Source: Paludibacterium sp. (GTDB lineage Bacteria > Pseudomonadota > Gammaproteobacteria > Burkholderiales > Chromobacteriaceae). Taken from it: a DNA stretch of 58,400 nt. The notes below the pieces were generated by a model that was given only the letters and a program-made list of their open reading frames with translations, had not been told where the DNA came from and did not search any database. Shown here one piece after another: positions 43,756 through 51,863 of the stretch (the stretch's first letter is position 1; each line of letters begins with the position of its first letter). Location of the stretch: the NCBI RefSeq assembly GCF_019232825.1, contig NZ_JAFAND010000038.1, positions 1 through 58,400 on the forward strand, written 5' to 3'. The position numbers were made by a program, and so were the translations under genes.

Positions 43756-43911
43756 ATGAAGAAATTAGTCGCTTTGCTGCTCATCTGTGCTTTCGCTGCC
43801 CCGGCGTTCGCCGCTGACGCCTCGGCGCCGATGCACATGAAGAAGATGGAAAAGCAACACAAGAAACCGATGCACAAAAAGGCGATGAAGAAGATGGCTT
43901 CGGCCGCCTGA
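43756..43911 (+). CDS. Small secreted Met/His/Lys-rich peptide
   Basis: The 51-residue protein has a clean signal peptide (MKKLVALLLICAFAAPAFAA) and a mature part of about 31 residues rich in Lys, Met and His (PMHMKKMEKQHKKPMHKKAM). The composition suggests periplasmic metal binding (copper or other soft metal) or a cationic role. A ribosome site AAAGGG lies ten bases before the ATG. It follows ubiA by 64 bases and is closed by a hairpin. I do not recognise a named family. Confidence 0.65.
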   Translation: MKKLVALLLICAFAAPAFAADASAPMHMKKMEKQHKKPMHKKAMKKMASAA

Positions 43912-43930
43912 CGCGCAAGCCAGCATCATG

Positions 43931-43957
43931 AACGGGCGCCCATGGGCGCCCGTTTAG
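43931..43957. terminator. Bidirectional terminator between convergent genes
   Basis: AACGGGCGCC, a CATG loop and GGCGCCCGTT form a 10-bp stem with short T-runs on both strands, between the small peptide gene and the convergent 43961 gene. Confidence 0.7.
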
Positions 43958-43960
43958 CCG

Positions 43961-44389
43961 TTAGCGCACTTGCAACGGCAATCGGTAGCGCTGGCCGTTC
44001 AACAGCACCGTCATCTGCCAGTCGCGCCGCCCGCTGACACACACCGGCAAGGTGGCGCGCAAACGCCACACGGCATGATCGCGCACGAAGCGGTAACGGT
44101 TGAATCCCATGTCCATGCTCACCATGCTGAACTCGGCCTCCGGCGCCGCCCCCCCATCGGCGACGCCGGTGAGCTCGACCGCAAATGCCTGCCCCGCCCG
44201 CGGCACATCGACGAAATGCAAGCGCGCCCCCCCGGGCAACGGGCATTCGGCACCGCTCGACGCGCAGGTCACTCCTTGATCGGCAGCCTCGCCACCTTGG
44301 CCGCGCAAATACCAGCCGACCAGCGCCAGTTTGACGAGTCCGAGGCACAGCAAAGCGGCACCGAACAACAGCCATTGACGCCGGCTCAC
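43961..44389 (-). CDS. Membrane-anchored protein of unknown function
   Basis: The 142-residue protein has one N-terminal hydrophobic helix (LLFGAALLCLGLVKLALVGW) and an exported domain with three Cys residues (CASSGAECP and CVSGRRDW) that reads as a small beta-sandwich. No family is recognised. GTG 44389 overlaps the stop of the upstream Nudix-ThiE gene (GTGA), which favours it over GTG 44395. It is the last gene of the minus-strand cluster. Confidence 0.65.
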   Translation of the reverse strand: MSRRQWLLFGAALLCLGLVKLALVGWYLRGQGGEAADQGVTCASSGAECPLPGGARLHFVDVPRAGQAFAVELTGVADGGAAPEAEFSMVSMDMGFNRYRFVRDHAVWRLRATLPVCVSGRRDWQMTVLLNGQRYRLPLQVR

Positions 44390-45336
44390 GCCCACGCCCC
44401 ACGCATCATGGCCACGCCGTGCGCGCCATGACGTTGGGCCTCATCCACATCCCTTGTTGTAAGACCGCCAAGCGCAAATACCGGCAGCGGCGCGGCAACG
44501 GCCAGCACGGCGGAGAACCCCTCCCAGCCAAGCGGCGGCTCGCCCGGGTGACTGTCCGTCGGACGCACATGGCCCAGCAGCGCATAGTCGCACCCCAGCT
44601 CGCCGGCACGCGCGAGTTCCGCCGCGTTGTGCACCGAAGCGCCGACCCATGGCCAATCGGGCCGAGTCGCGCACGTGGCCAGCCCGCGCGCGGACAGATG
44701 CACGCCATCGACCGCCAAACGGTCCGGCACGGCGGCATCGCCGTGCAACAGCACGCGTCCGCCGTAGTCATGCACCCGTTCAGCCACCGCAGCGGTAAAG
44801 CGCGCCAACGCCGGCAGCGCGAGACCGGACTCGCGCACCAGCACGATACCCGGCGCGCCGGGCGTTTCCAGCCGGCGCAGAATGGCCGCCTCGCCCAGCA
44901 GATGCGCGCAAGTGACGGCGAATAGGAACGGCAGCGACAAGGCCTTCAGGATCGGCCCGTTGGCCGGCAGCATCGGCTCGACCGTAGCGGTGCCCGGCGC
45001 CATCCAGGCAAAGCGCTGCCCCTCCAGCGGCCGCGGCTCGCCTTGCCATTCCCAGACTCGGAAAAATCGCAGCCGCACCGACGCGTGTTCATAATGGTGC
45101 ACGCGGGTCAGCCAGTAGCTGGCCCGCGTCATGCGGATGCCCATCTCCTCGTCGAGTTCGCGCGCCAAGGCCTGCTCGAAGCTTTCACCCGGCTCGACCT
45201 TGCCGCCCGGAAACTCCCAATAGCCAGCGTAGGGCTTGCCCTCCGGTCGGCTGCCCAGCATATAGCCGCCATCCGGGCGCATCAGCACCCCAGCCACCAC
45301 TTCAATGATGCGCGGCGTGGGCGTCTCGTCGATCAC
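44386..45336 (-). CDS. Nudix (MutT) and ThiE-like fusion protein
   Basis: The 316-residue protein has an N-terminal Nudix hydrolase domain (about 10-135) with the Nudix box GGKVEPGESFEQALARELDE, followed by a C-terminal TIM-barrel domain like thiamine-phosphate synthase/TenI (about 145-315, with GVHLSARGL, WPWVGASVHNAAEL and FALGGLTTRDVDEA). The Nudix part resembles MutT, which removes 8-oxo-dGTP. The fusion occurs in several proteobacteria. The start is GTG 45336, overlapping the stop of the DUF815 gene. Confidence 0.9.
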   Translation of the reverse strand: MIDETPTPRIIEVVAGVLMRPDGGYMLGSRPEGKPYAGYWEFPGGKVEPGESFEQALARELDEEMGIRMTRASYWLTRVHHYEHASVRLRFFRVWEWQGEPRPLEGQRFAWMAPGTATVEPMLPANGPILKALSLPFLFAVTCAHLLGEAAILRRLETPGAPGIVLVRESGLALPALARFTAAVAERVHDYGGRVLLHGDAAVPDRLAVDGVHLSARGLATCATRPDWPWVGASVHNAAELARAGELGCDYALLGHVRPTDSHPGEPPLGWEGFSAVLAVAAPLPVFALGGLTTRDVDEAQRHGAHGVAMMRGAWA

Positions 45337-46199
45337 AGCTTGCGCTCCTTCTTGCTACGCCCCGCCCAGTCGCAGGCGAACTGCCACGCCACGCGGCCGG
45401 AACGCCCGCCGCGGGTCAGCGACCACTGCAATGCGGCGCGTTCGGCAAGGGGGTCGAACGCGACATCGAAGTGGGCAAGCCAGCCGCTGACGGCATCCAG
45501 ATAGGCGTCCTGGTCGAACGGATAGAACGACAGCCACAACCCGAAGCGGTCGGACAGCGAGATTTTTTCCTCGATCGCCTCCCCCGGATGGATTTCGCCG
45601 TCCTCGGCATGCGCGTCGAGATTGTCGGCCTGGCGTTCAGGCAGTAGATGGCGCCGATTGGAGGTGGCGTACACCAGCAGATTGGCGGCGCGGCGGCCGA
45701 TGCCGCCATCGAGCGCCACCTTGAGCGCCTTGTAGCCGTCGTCGCCGGCCTCAAACGACAAATCGTCGCAAAACAGGATGAAGCGCTCCGGCCGCTCCGC
45801 CACCAGATCGACGATCATCGGCAAGTCGGCCAGATGCGCCTTGTCGACCTCGATCAAGCGCAGACCACGCTCGGCAAACAGCGGCAGCAGCGTCTTGACG
45901 AGCGAGGTCTTGCCGGTGCCGCGCGCGCCGCTCAACAACACGTTGTTGGCCGGTTTGCCGCGAACGAACTGGCGCGTGTTCTGAATCAACAGATCGCGCT
46001 GGCGCTCGATGTGCGTCAGCTGATCCGGATGCAAGGTATGCGGTTCGCGCACGGCCGCGAGCCAGCCCGCCGCGCCTTGGCGGCGCCAAACGAAAGCCTG
46101 CGCGCGCCAGTCCGGTTGTTGCGGCGCCGGCGGCAGCAGCGTTTCCAGGCGTGCCAGCACCGACTCGGCGCGGGAGAGCAGCTGTTCGAACTGATCCAT
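45333..46199 (-). CDS. DUF815-family AAA ATPase
   Basis: The 288-residue ATPase has Walker A GARGTGKTSLVKTLL (about 90-105) and Walker B FILFCDDLSFE, followed by YATSNRRHLLPE (sensor 1) and LSDRFGLWLSFYPF. This is the DUF815 family, AAA proteins of unknown role. It overlaps the Nudix-ThiE gene by four bases and starts 11 bases after the stop of the HAD-IB gene, suggesting a shared transcript with hda. Confidence 0.9.
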   Translation of the reverse strand: MDQFEQLLSRAESVLARLETLLPPAPQQPDWRAQAFVWRRQGAAGWLAAVREPHTLHPDQLTHIERQRDLLIQNTRQFVRGKPANNVLLSGARGTGKTSLVKTLLPLFAERGLRLIEVDKAHLADLPMIVDLVAERPERFILFCDDLSFEAGDDGYKALKVALDGGIGRRAANLLVYATSNRRHLLPERQADNLDAHAEDGEIHPGEAIEEKISLSDRFGLWLSFYPFDQDAYLDAVSGWLAHFDVAFDPLAERAALQWSLTRGGRSGRVAWQFACDWAGRSKKERKL

Positions 46200-46210
46200 G
46201 GCGCCCCCGC

Positions 46211-46876
46211 TCAGTCGCGCAGCGAAATGACCGGCCAGCCGTGCGCCTCGGCGTGCGCGCGCAATGCCGGGTCGGGATCGACCGCCACGGGCTGGCTGAC
46301 CATCGACATCAGTGGCAAGTCGTTGATCGAGTCGCTATAGAAAAACACGGTGCCGTAGTTTTCCAGCTTGTCGCCACGCTCGGCGAGCCACGATTCGAGT
46401 CGGGCGATCTTGCCCTCGCGAAAACTCAGCACCCCCTCGGTTTGTCCGGTGAAGTTGCCGTCGGCATCCTCGGCCAACTCGATGGCGATCAGATGCTCGA
46501 CGCCGAGTTCGCGCGCGATCGGCGCGGTGAGGAAGCGGTTGGTAGCGGTGATGATCAGCACCAGATCGCCCTGGGCGCGATGCACCGCCAAACGTTCGCG
46601 CGCCTTGGCGGGAATGATCGGCAAGATGTGCTCCGCCATGTATTCGGCATGCAGCCGGTCCAGTTCATCGCGCGAGTAATCGGCCAGATGCGCCAACTGA
46701 TGGCGCAGCGCCGCCTGCAAATCGAGCGTGCCGGCCAGGTATTGCTGATAGAAGGCCTCGCTGCGTTCCAGATGCGCCGGCGGCAGCAAGCCGCGTTTGA
46801 GCATGAAGCGCGGCCACTCGGCCTCGGAATCGCCAGCGATCAAGGTATTGTCAAGATCGAAAATCGCGAGATTCAT
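46211..46876 (-). CDS. HAD-IB family phosphatase (paralogue of the 14145 gene)
   Basis: The 221-residue SerB-like protein has motif I FDLDNTLIAGDSEAEW, motif II IITATNRF, and motif III YSDSINDLPLM. It is commonly found after hda in betaproteobacteria and is annotated as phosphoserine- or histidinol-phosphatase-like; the substrate is not established. The start ATG 46876 overlaps the hda stop (ATGA). The protein at 14145-14798 has the same length class and motifs. Confidence 0.9.
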   Translation of the reverse strand: MNLAIFDLDNTLIAGDSEAEWPRFMLKRGLLPPAHLERSEAFYQQYLAGTLDLQAALRHQLAHLADYSRDELDRLHAEYMAEHILPIIPAKARERLAVHRAQGDLVLIITATNRFLTAPIARELGVEHLIAIELAEDADGNFTGQTEGVLSFREGKIARLESWLAERGDKLENYGTVFFYSDSINDLPLMSMVSQPVAVDPDPALRAHAEAHGWPVISLRD

Positions 46877-47547
46877 GGTTGTGCTCTTGTTGTTTGCAAT
46901 ACGTTTTTCACCAGCGGCACGGTGATCGGCCGGCGCATCGCCAGCGAATAACGGTCCAACATGTCGAGCATGGCGATCAGGCTCGACAGATCGCGCCGCC
47001 AGTGGGTCAGCAGGTAGCGGAATACGTCGTCGGCCACCGCGAGCTGGCGCTTGGCTGCATGCGCATGCAGCGCCGCGAGCTTTTCCTCGTCCGACAGCGC
47101 CTTGACTTCGAACACCAGCCCCCAGCCGAGCCGAGTGCGCAGGTCGTCGCGCAAACGAAGCGCCATCGGCGGTTTGCGGCCCGCCATCAACAGACAGCCG
47201 CTGCCGCTGTCCTTGAGCGAGTTGTAGATGGAAAACAGCGTGATCTGGTCGTCCGGATCGAGATCGTCGATGTGATCGACGGCAATGAAGCTGGCCTCGC
47301 GGGCGAAGTCCGGCAACCGTTCCGTTTTGGCGTCAAGATAGATCGACGAGCGCCCCAGCGTTTCGGCATGGGCGATCCAGGCCTGTAGCAGGTGGGTTTT
47401 GCCGCTGCCGACCTCGCCCCACAAGTAGATGAAGCGCTCCGCGCCCGGGTCGGTCAGGGCGGTGATCACTTCCCGATTGCGTTCGGCGACGAAGGTGTCG
47501 AAAACCGGCAACGGCGCGGGGGCTAAATCCAGTACGAGCTGATCCAA
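46873..47547 (-). CDS. hda: DnaA regulatory inactivator Hda
   Basis: The 224-residue DnaA-like AAA protein stimulates ATP hydrolysis on DnaA when bound to the sliding clamp. It shows the N-terminal clamp-binding motif QLVLDL, Walker A LWGEVGSGKTHLLQAW and Walker B FIAVDHIDDLDPDDQ. No DnaA DNA-binding domain is present, as expected. The reading starts at TTG 47547; there is no ATG that keeps the clamp motif, and the ribosome site is weak. It is divergent from purM. Confidence 0.93.
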   Translation of the reverse strand: MDQLVLDLAPAPLPVFDTFVAERNREVITALTDPGAERFIYLWGEVGSGKTHLLQAWIAHAETLGRSSIYLDAKTERLPDFAREASFIAVDHIDDLDPDDQITLFSIYNSLKDSGSGCLLMAGRKPPMALRLRDDLRTRLGWGLVFEVKALSDEEKLAALHAHAAKRQLAVADDVFRYLLTHWRRDLSSLIAMLDMLDRYSLAMRRPITVPLVKNVLQTTRAQP

Positions 47548-47730
47548 GATCTTTAAGCAAGCGAAGGTAAGTTCAGGCCTCAGATTTTACGCCGAGACGC
47601 CCTTGTCGCGAAACCTTAGTTTTTTTGCCGCCGCGCGCCACGACTCATGACGGGAGATTAACCTGCTCAACCGGCGAAATTCGGTTAAAATACAGCGGCT
47701 TTCACGTCCCTGAAAGCTCGACGTCAAACT

Positions 47731-48795
47731 ATGTCACGTGAAGAAAGCGAGCAGATCTTGAACCCCACGTCCCTCAGTTACCGTGACGCCGGTGTCGACA
47801 TCGACGCCGGCGACGCGCTGGTCGAAAACATCAAGCCCTTTGCCAAGCGTACTCTGCGTCCGGAAGTGCTCGGCGGGATCGGCGGTTTCGGCGCACTGGT
47901 GGAAATTTCCAAAAAGTACCGCGAACCGGTACTGGTATCCGGTACCGACGGCGTCGGCACCAAGCTGAAACTGGCCTTCGAATGGAACCGCCACGATACG
48001 GTCGGCATCGACCTGGTGGCCATGAGCGTCAACGACATCCTGGTGCAAGGCGCCGAGCCGCTGTTCTTCCTCGACTATTTCGCTTGCGGCAAGCTTGACG
48101 TGCCCCAGGCCACCGAAGTGGTCAAGGGCATCGCCGCCGGCTGCGAACAGGCGGGCTGCGCGCTCATCGGCGGCGAAACCGCCGAGATGCCCGGCATGTA
48201 TCCGACCGGCGAATACGACTTGGCGGGCTTTGCCGTCGGCGTGGTGGAGAAATCGACCATCATCACCGGCCAAACCATCCGTCCGGGCGACGTGGTACTG
48301 GGACTGGCCGCCAACGGCGCCCATTCCAACGGCTACTCGCTGATCCGCAAAATCATCGAGCGCGCCAAGCCTGACCTGGACGCGCCGTTCGCCGACGGCA
48401 AGACGCTGCGCGAAGCGGTCATCGCCCCCACGCGCATCTATGTCAAACCGCTCTTGGCGCTGATGCAGGCGCTGCCGGTCAAAGGCATGGCGCACATCAC
48501 CGGCGGCGGCATCACCGAGAACACGCCGCGCGTGCTGCCCGATGACGTGGTGGCCGAGATCGACGCCCAAAGCTGGCCGTTGCCGCCGCTGTTTCAATGG
48601 CTGCAACGCGAAGGCGGCGTGGCGGCGCAGGAAATGTACCGTACCTTCAACTGCGGCATCGGCATGGTGGTCATCGTATCGCCGGAACACGCCGACGCCG
48701 CCAGCGACTTCCTGGCCCGCCAAGGCGAAACGGTCTATACCATCGGCAAGATCCGCCCGCGCGATGGCGCCGAGCACCAGACCCGGGTAAGCTGA
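47731..48795 (+). CDS. purM: Phosphoribosylformylglycinamidine cyclo-ligase PurM
   Basis: The 354-residue enzyme makes aminoimidazole ribotide from FGAM and ATP, the fifth step of purine synthesis. It has [47 protein letters not shown] and [16 protein letters not shown], all PurM signatures. The length is normal. A possible -10 box, TAAAAT, lies about 45 bases upstream of the ATG without a good -35. It is followed by a terminator and then purN. Confidence 0.97.
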   Translation: MSREESEQILNPTSLSYRDAGVDIDAGDALVENIKPFAKRTLRPEVLGGIGGFGALVEISKKYREPVLVSGTDGVGTKLKLAFEWNRHDTVGIDLVAMSVNDILVQGAEPLFFLDYFACGKLDVPQATEVVKGIAAGCEQAGCALIGGETAEMPGMYPTGEYDLAGFAVGVVEKSTIITGQTIRPGDVVLGLAANGAHSNGYSLIRKIIERAKPDLDAPFADGKTLREAVIAPTRIYVKPLLALMQALPVKGMAHITGGGITENTPRVLPDDVVAEIDAQSWPLPPLFQWLQREGGVAAQEMYRTFNCGIGMVVIVSPEHADAASDFLARQGETVYTIGKIRPRDGAEHQTRVS

Positions 48796-48808
48796 CACCC
48801 TGCCCGTC

Positions 48809-48848
48809 ACGGCGCCGCGGAAGACTGCCGCGGCGCCGTCATTTTTTT
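48809..48848 (+). terminator. Strong terminator between purM and purN
   Basis: ACGGCGCCGCGG (48809-48820) pairs with CCGCGGCGCCGT (48828-48839), a 12-bp stem, followed by seven T residues. It ends 21 bases before the purN ATG, so purN must either have a promoter of its own within purM or be reached by controlled readthrough. Confidence 0.9.
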
Positions 48849-48869
48849 CGGCATTGCCATAGAACGCAA

Positions 48870-49505
48870 ATGAAAAACATCGTCATCCTGATTTCCGGCC
48901 GAGGTTCCAACATGGAAGCCATCGTGCGCGCGGGCATCCCCGGCGCGCGCATCTGCGCCGTTCTCTCCAACCGCGCCGACGCCGCCGGCCTGGTCTTCGC
49001 GCGCGAGCACGGCATCGAAACCGGCGTGATCGACCATCGCCAATACCCCACGCGCGAGGCCTTCGACGACGCGTTGCGGCAGGAAATCGACCGCTATGCG
49101 ACCGACCTCGTGGTATTGGCCGGCTTCATGCGTATCTTGACGCCGGGCTTCACCCGTCATTACGAAGGCCGGATGCTCAACATCCATCCCTCGCTGCTGC
49201 CCGCCTTCACCGGATTGCACACGCATCAGCGCGCCATTGACGCCGGCTGCAAACTCGCAGGGTGCACGGTGCATTTCGTTACCGCCGAGCTTGATCACGG
49301 CCCGATCGTGGCCCAGGCCGCCGTGCCTGTGCTGGCGAACGACGACGAAGCGAGCCTGGCCGCTCGCGTGTTGGCCGAGGAGCACCGCCTCTACCCGCAG
49401 GTCATCGGCTGGTTCGCCGCCGACCGGCTCGTCTGGCACGATGGCCGCGTCAACCTGAACCAGGACGCTGGCGCCAGCGCCGCGCTGATCAGTCCGCGCG
49501 CATGA
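48870..49505 (+). CDS. purN: Phosphoribosylglycinamide formyltransferase PurN
   Basis: The 211-residue enzyme transfers formyl from 10-formyl-tetrahydrofolate to GAR in purine synthesis. The N-terminus IVILISGRGSNMEAIV, the loop LAGFMRILTPGF, and the catalytic segment MLNIHPSLLPAFTGLHTHQR with VTAELDHGPIVAQ are diagnostic (Asn-His-Asp triad). ATG 48870 is used because the family starts there; longer upstream reading would pass through the terminator. The 3' end overlaps the DUF3108 gene by four bases. Confidence 0.96.
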   Translation: MKNIVILISGRGSNMEAIVRAGIPGARICAVLSNRADAAGLVFAREHGIETGVIDHRQYPTREAFDDALRQEIDRYATDLVVLAGFMRILTPGFTRHYEGRMLNIHPSLLPAFTGLHTHQRAIDAGCKLAGCTVHFVTAELDHGPIVAQAAVPVLANDDEASLAARVLAEEHRLYPQVIGWFAADRLVWHDGRVNLNQDAGASAALISPRA

Positions 49506-50560
49506 AACGCAGCACGCGCTTCCCGCTGACGCTGGCACTCCTGCTGTCGCTACTAGCGCACCTGGCGCTGCTGGCCTCGGGCTTGCTGCCGTCGTGGGGC
49601 CCCGTGCCGGAAGACAAACTCGCGCCGATCAGCATCGAGTTGACTGCGATGCGGCTGGACAACGCGCCGTCGCGCACCGCCCAACCCGCCGCTGCGCCGC
49701 CTGACGCGCTACATATTGCCGCCTTGCCGGCCCCGCCGCGGCCTACGCCGAAACCCGCGCTGAAAAGCGATGCGTCCAGCCTTGATGCCCGCGCCGATGC
49801 CTCCGCCCCCGCCGCCGAAGCATCGGCCAGCGACGCCTCCGCGCCCATCGCCGCCGAGGCCGCCGATAGCGAGAACGACAGCGCCCGCCTCGCCCCCGAG
49901 CACGCGCTCAAGCGCTTCCCGAAGACGGCGGAGCTCAAATATCAGGTCTATTACGGCGCGCTCATGGCCGGCATCGCCGTCATCGACTGGCAACGCGACG
50001 GCGCGCGCTACACGCTGGAGAGCCGCATCACGCCGATCATCGGCCCGCGGCTGCGCTACCGCTCCAGCGGCACGCTGAACCACCATGGCTTGCAGCCGGA
50101 CGACTATGCCGCCTGGCGCAACGACACGCCACGCGAACACGCGCATTTCGACTGGGACAATCAGGTGCTAGACTTCGGCGACGACAATCGCCAACAAACG
50201 GCTTTACAGCACGGCGCCCAGGATATTTTCAGCCTGATCTACCAGCTTGCGCTCAAAGGCGCCGAGGCGCCGCCGGTGCAGATCACCACCGGCAAGAAAG
50301 TTTATGAGTACCCGCTGGCGCCGGTCGGCCAAGCCGACTTCGACACCGGCTTCGGCAAGATCCGCGCACTGGTTTTCCGTGCCGCGGGCAGCGACGACAC
50401 CACCGAATTCTGGCTGGCGCCGGATTTCGCCAACCAGCCGATCCGAATCATCCGTTCGGACAGCCGCATGAAACTGGACATGCGTGTCACCGACATCGTC
50501 ATTGACGACAACAGCGCGTGGCACCTGCCCAAACCTACGCAAAGAAAGCACGAAAAATGA
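49502..50560 (+). CDS. DUF3108 family exported protein
   Basis: The 352-residue protein has an N-terminal signal or anchor helix (FPLTLALLLSLLAHLALLAS), an Ala/Pro/Asp-rich linker (about 55-140) and a C-terminal beta-rich domain of the DUF3108 type (about 145-340, YQVYYGALMAGIAVIDWQRD, FDTGFGKIRALVF). It is periplasmic or lipid-facing; its function is unknown. Start and stop both overlap neighbours by ATGA, so purN, this gene and the methyltransferase are coupled. Confidence 0.85.
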   Translation: MKRSTRFPLTLALLLSLLAHLALLASGLLPSWGPVPEDKLAPISIELTAMRLDNAPSRTAQPAAAPPDALHIAALPAPPRPTPKPALKSDASSLDARADASAPAAEASASDASAPIAAEAADSENDSARLAPEHALKRFPKTAELKYQVYYGALMAGIAVIDWQRDGARYTLESRITPIIGPRLRYRSSGTLNHHGLQPDDYAAWRNDTPREHAHFDWDNQVLDFGDDNRQQTALQHGAQDIFSLIYQLALKGAEAPPVQITTGKKVYEYPLAPVGQADFDTGFGKIRALVFRAAGSDDTTEFWLAPDFANQPIRIIRSDSRMKLDMRVTDIVIDDNSAWHLPKPTQRKHEK

Positions 50561-51813
50561 TTCACGCCGCCCAATTGGGACATATTGAGAACGTCATCGG
50601 CCAGATGCTGCGTTTCGACCGTCCGGCAGACGCCGTGCTGTCGAACTACTTCCATCAAAACAACAAGCTCGGCGCGCAAGACCGCCACCTTATCGCCGAA
50701 ACCGCCTTTGCCTGCCTACGCCGGTTGTCGCAGCTCAAAGCGCTGATCGAGCCTGACCGCATCACCGCGCGTCGACTGGCGCTCGCCACGCTGGCCCGCG
50801 TGCGCGGCCTCAATCTCAAGGAATTCGGCGACAGCCTGAAGAACAGCGAAAGCGATTGGCTATCCACGTTCAAAGGCCGCGTCTTGCCGGACGACCTGGC
50901 GATCCAAGCCGAGCTACCGCAATGGATCATCGACCGCCTGGAGGATCCGACACCCGAATCCGTCTTGGCGCTCGGCCGTGCGATGATGCAGTCGGCGCCG
51001 CTCGACCTGCGCGTCAACACGCTGAAGATGAAGCGCGATGAAGCGCTGTGCCGCTTGGACGAGGCCGGCATCAAGGCCGTGGCCACGCCCTATTCGCCGA
51101 TCGGCATTCGCGTCGAAGGCAAGCCGGCGCTCAATCGCCTGGAACTGTTCAAAAGCGGCGCCATCGAGGTACAGGACGAGGGCAGCCAAATTCTCGGCCT
51201 GATGGTCGGCGCGCGCCGCGGCGAGATGGTGGCCGATTTCTGCGCCGGCGCCGGCGGCAAGACGCTGCTCTTGGGCGCGCAAATGGCCTCCTCCGGTCGC
51301 CTGTACGCCTTTGACGTCTCGGAAAAACGCCTCGCCAACCTCAAACCGCGGCTGGCCCGTTCGGGGCTGTCCAACGTGCATCCGCAATTGATCGCCAGCG
51401 AAAACGACACGCGTATCAAGCGCTTGGCGGGCAAAATCGACCGTGTGCTGGTCGATGCCCCCTGTTCCGGTCTAGGCACGCTGCGGCGCAACCCCGACCT
51501 GAAATTCCGTCAATCGCCGGAAACGGTCGAGGCGCTCAACCAACAGCAACTGTCGATACTGCAAAGCGCGAGCCGGCTCGTACGCGACGGCGGCCGGCTG
51601 ATTTACGCCACCTGCAGCCTGCTGCCGCAGGAAAACCGGGGCATCGTCGACGCCTTCCTCGCTACGCATCCGGAATATCGCATCGTGCCCGCCGGCGAGC
51701 TGCTGTCGGAGTTGAAGATTCCACTGTCAATGTCCGAAACCTTGTCGATCAACCCGGCACAACACAATATGGACGGTTTCTTTGCCATTGTCTTGGCAAA
51801 GGGGGACAAATAA
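50557..51813 (+). CDS. RsmB-like rRNA cytosine-C5 methyltransferase
   Basis: The 418-residue SAM-dependent RNA m5C methyltransferase is of the RsmB/NOP2 family. It has VADFCAGAGGKTLLLGAQMA (motif I), VLVDAPCSGLGTLRRNPDLK (motif IV with Cys) and LIYATCSLLPQENRG (motif VI catalytic Cys). The N-terminal domain resembles the NusB-like region of RsmB. Whether it is RsmB itself or a paralogue cannot be fixed. ATG 50557 overlaps the preceding stop. Confidence 0.92.
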   Translation: MIHAAQLGHIENVIGQMLRFDRPADAVLSNYFHQNNKLGAQDRHLIAETAFACLRRLSQLKALIEPDRITARRLALATLARVRGLNLKEFGDSLKNSESDWLSTFKGRVLPDDLAIQAELPQWIIDRLEDPTPESVLALGRAMMQSAPLDLRVNTLKMKRDEALCRLDEAGIKAVATPYSPIGIRVEGKPALNRLELFKSGAIEVQDEGSQILGLMVGARRGEMVADFCAGAGGKTLLLGAQMASSGRLYAFDVSEKRLANLKPRLARSGLSNVHPQLIASENDTRIKRLAGKIDRVLVDAPCSGLGTLRRNPDLKFRQSPETVEALNQQQLSILQSASRLVRDGGRLIYATCSLLPQENRGIVDAFLATHPEYRIVPAGELLSELKIPLSMSETLSINPAQHNMDGFFAIVLAKGDK

Positions 51814-51863
51814 AATAAGATAGAATATTAGAAAATTCGAATTAACAAGAGGGACCGCACCGC

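Noticed and set aside
47734-48810. 358-codon minus-strand frame opposite purM
   Set aside because: purM is unmistakable on the plus strand; the antisense frame reflects codon bias.
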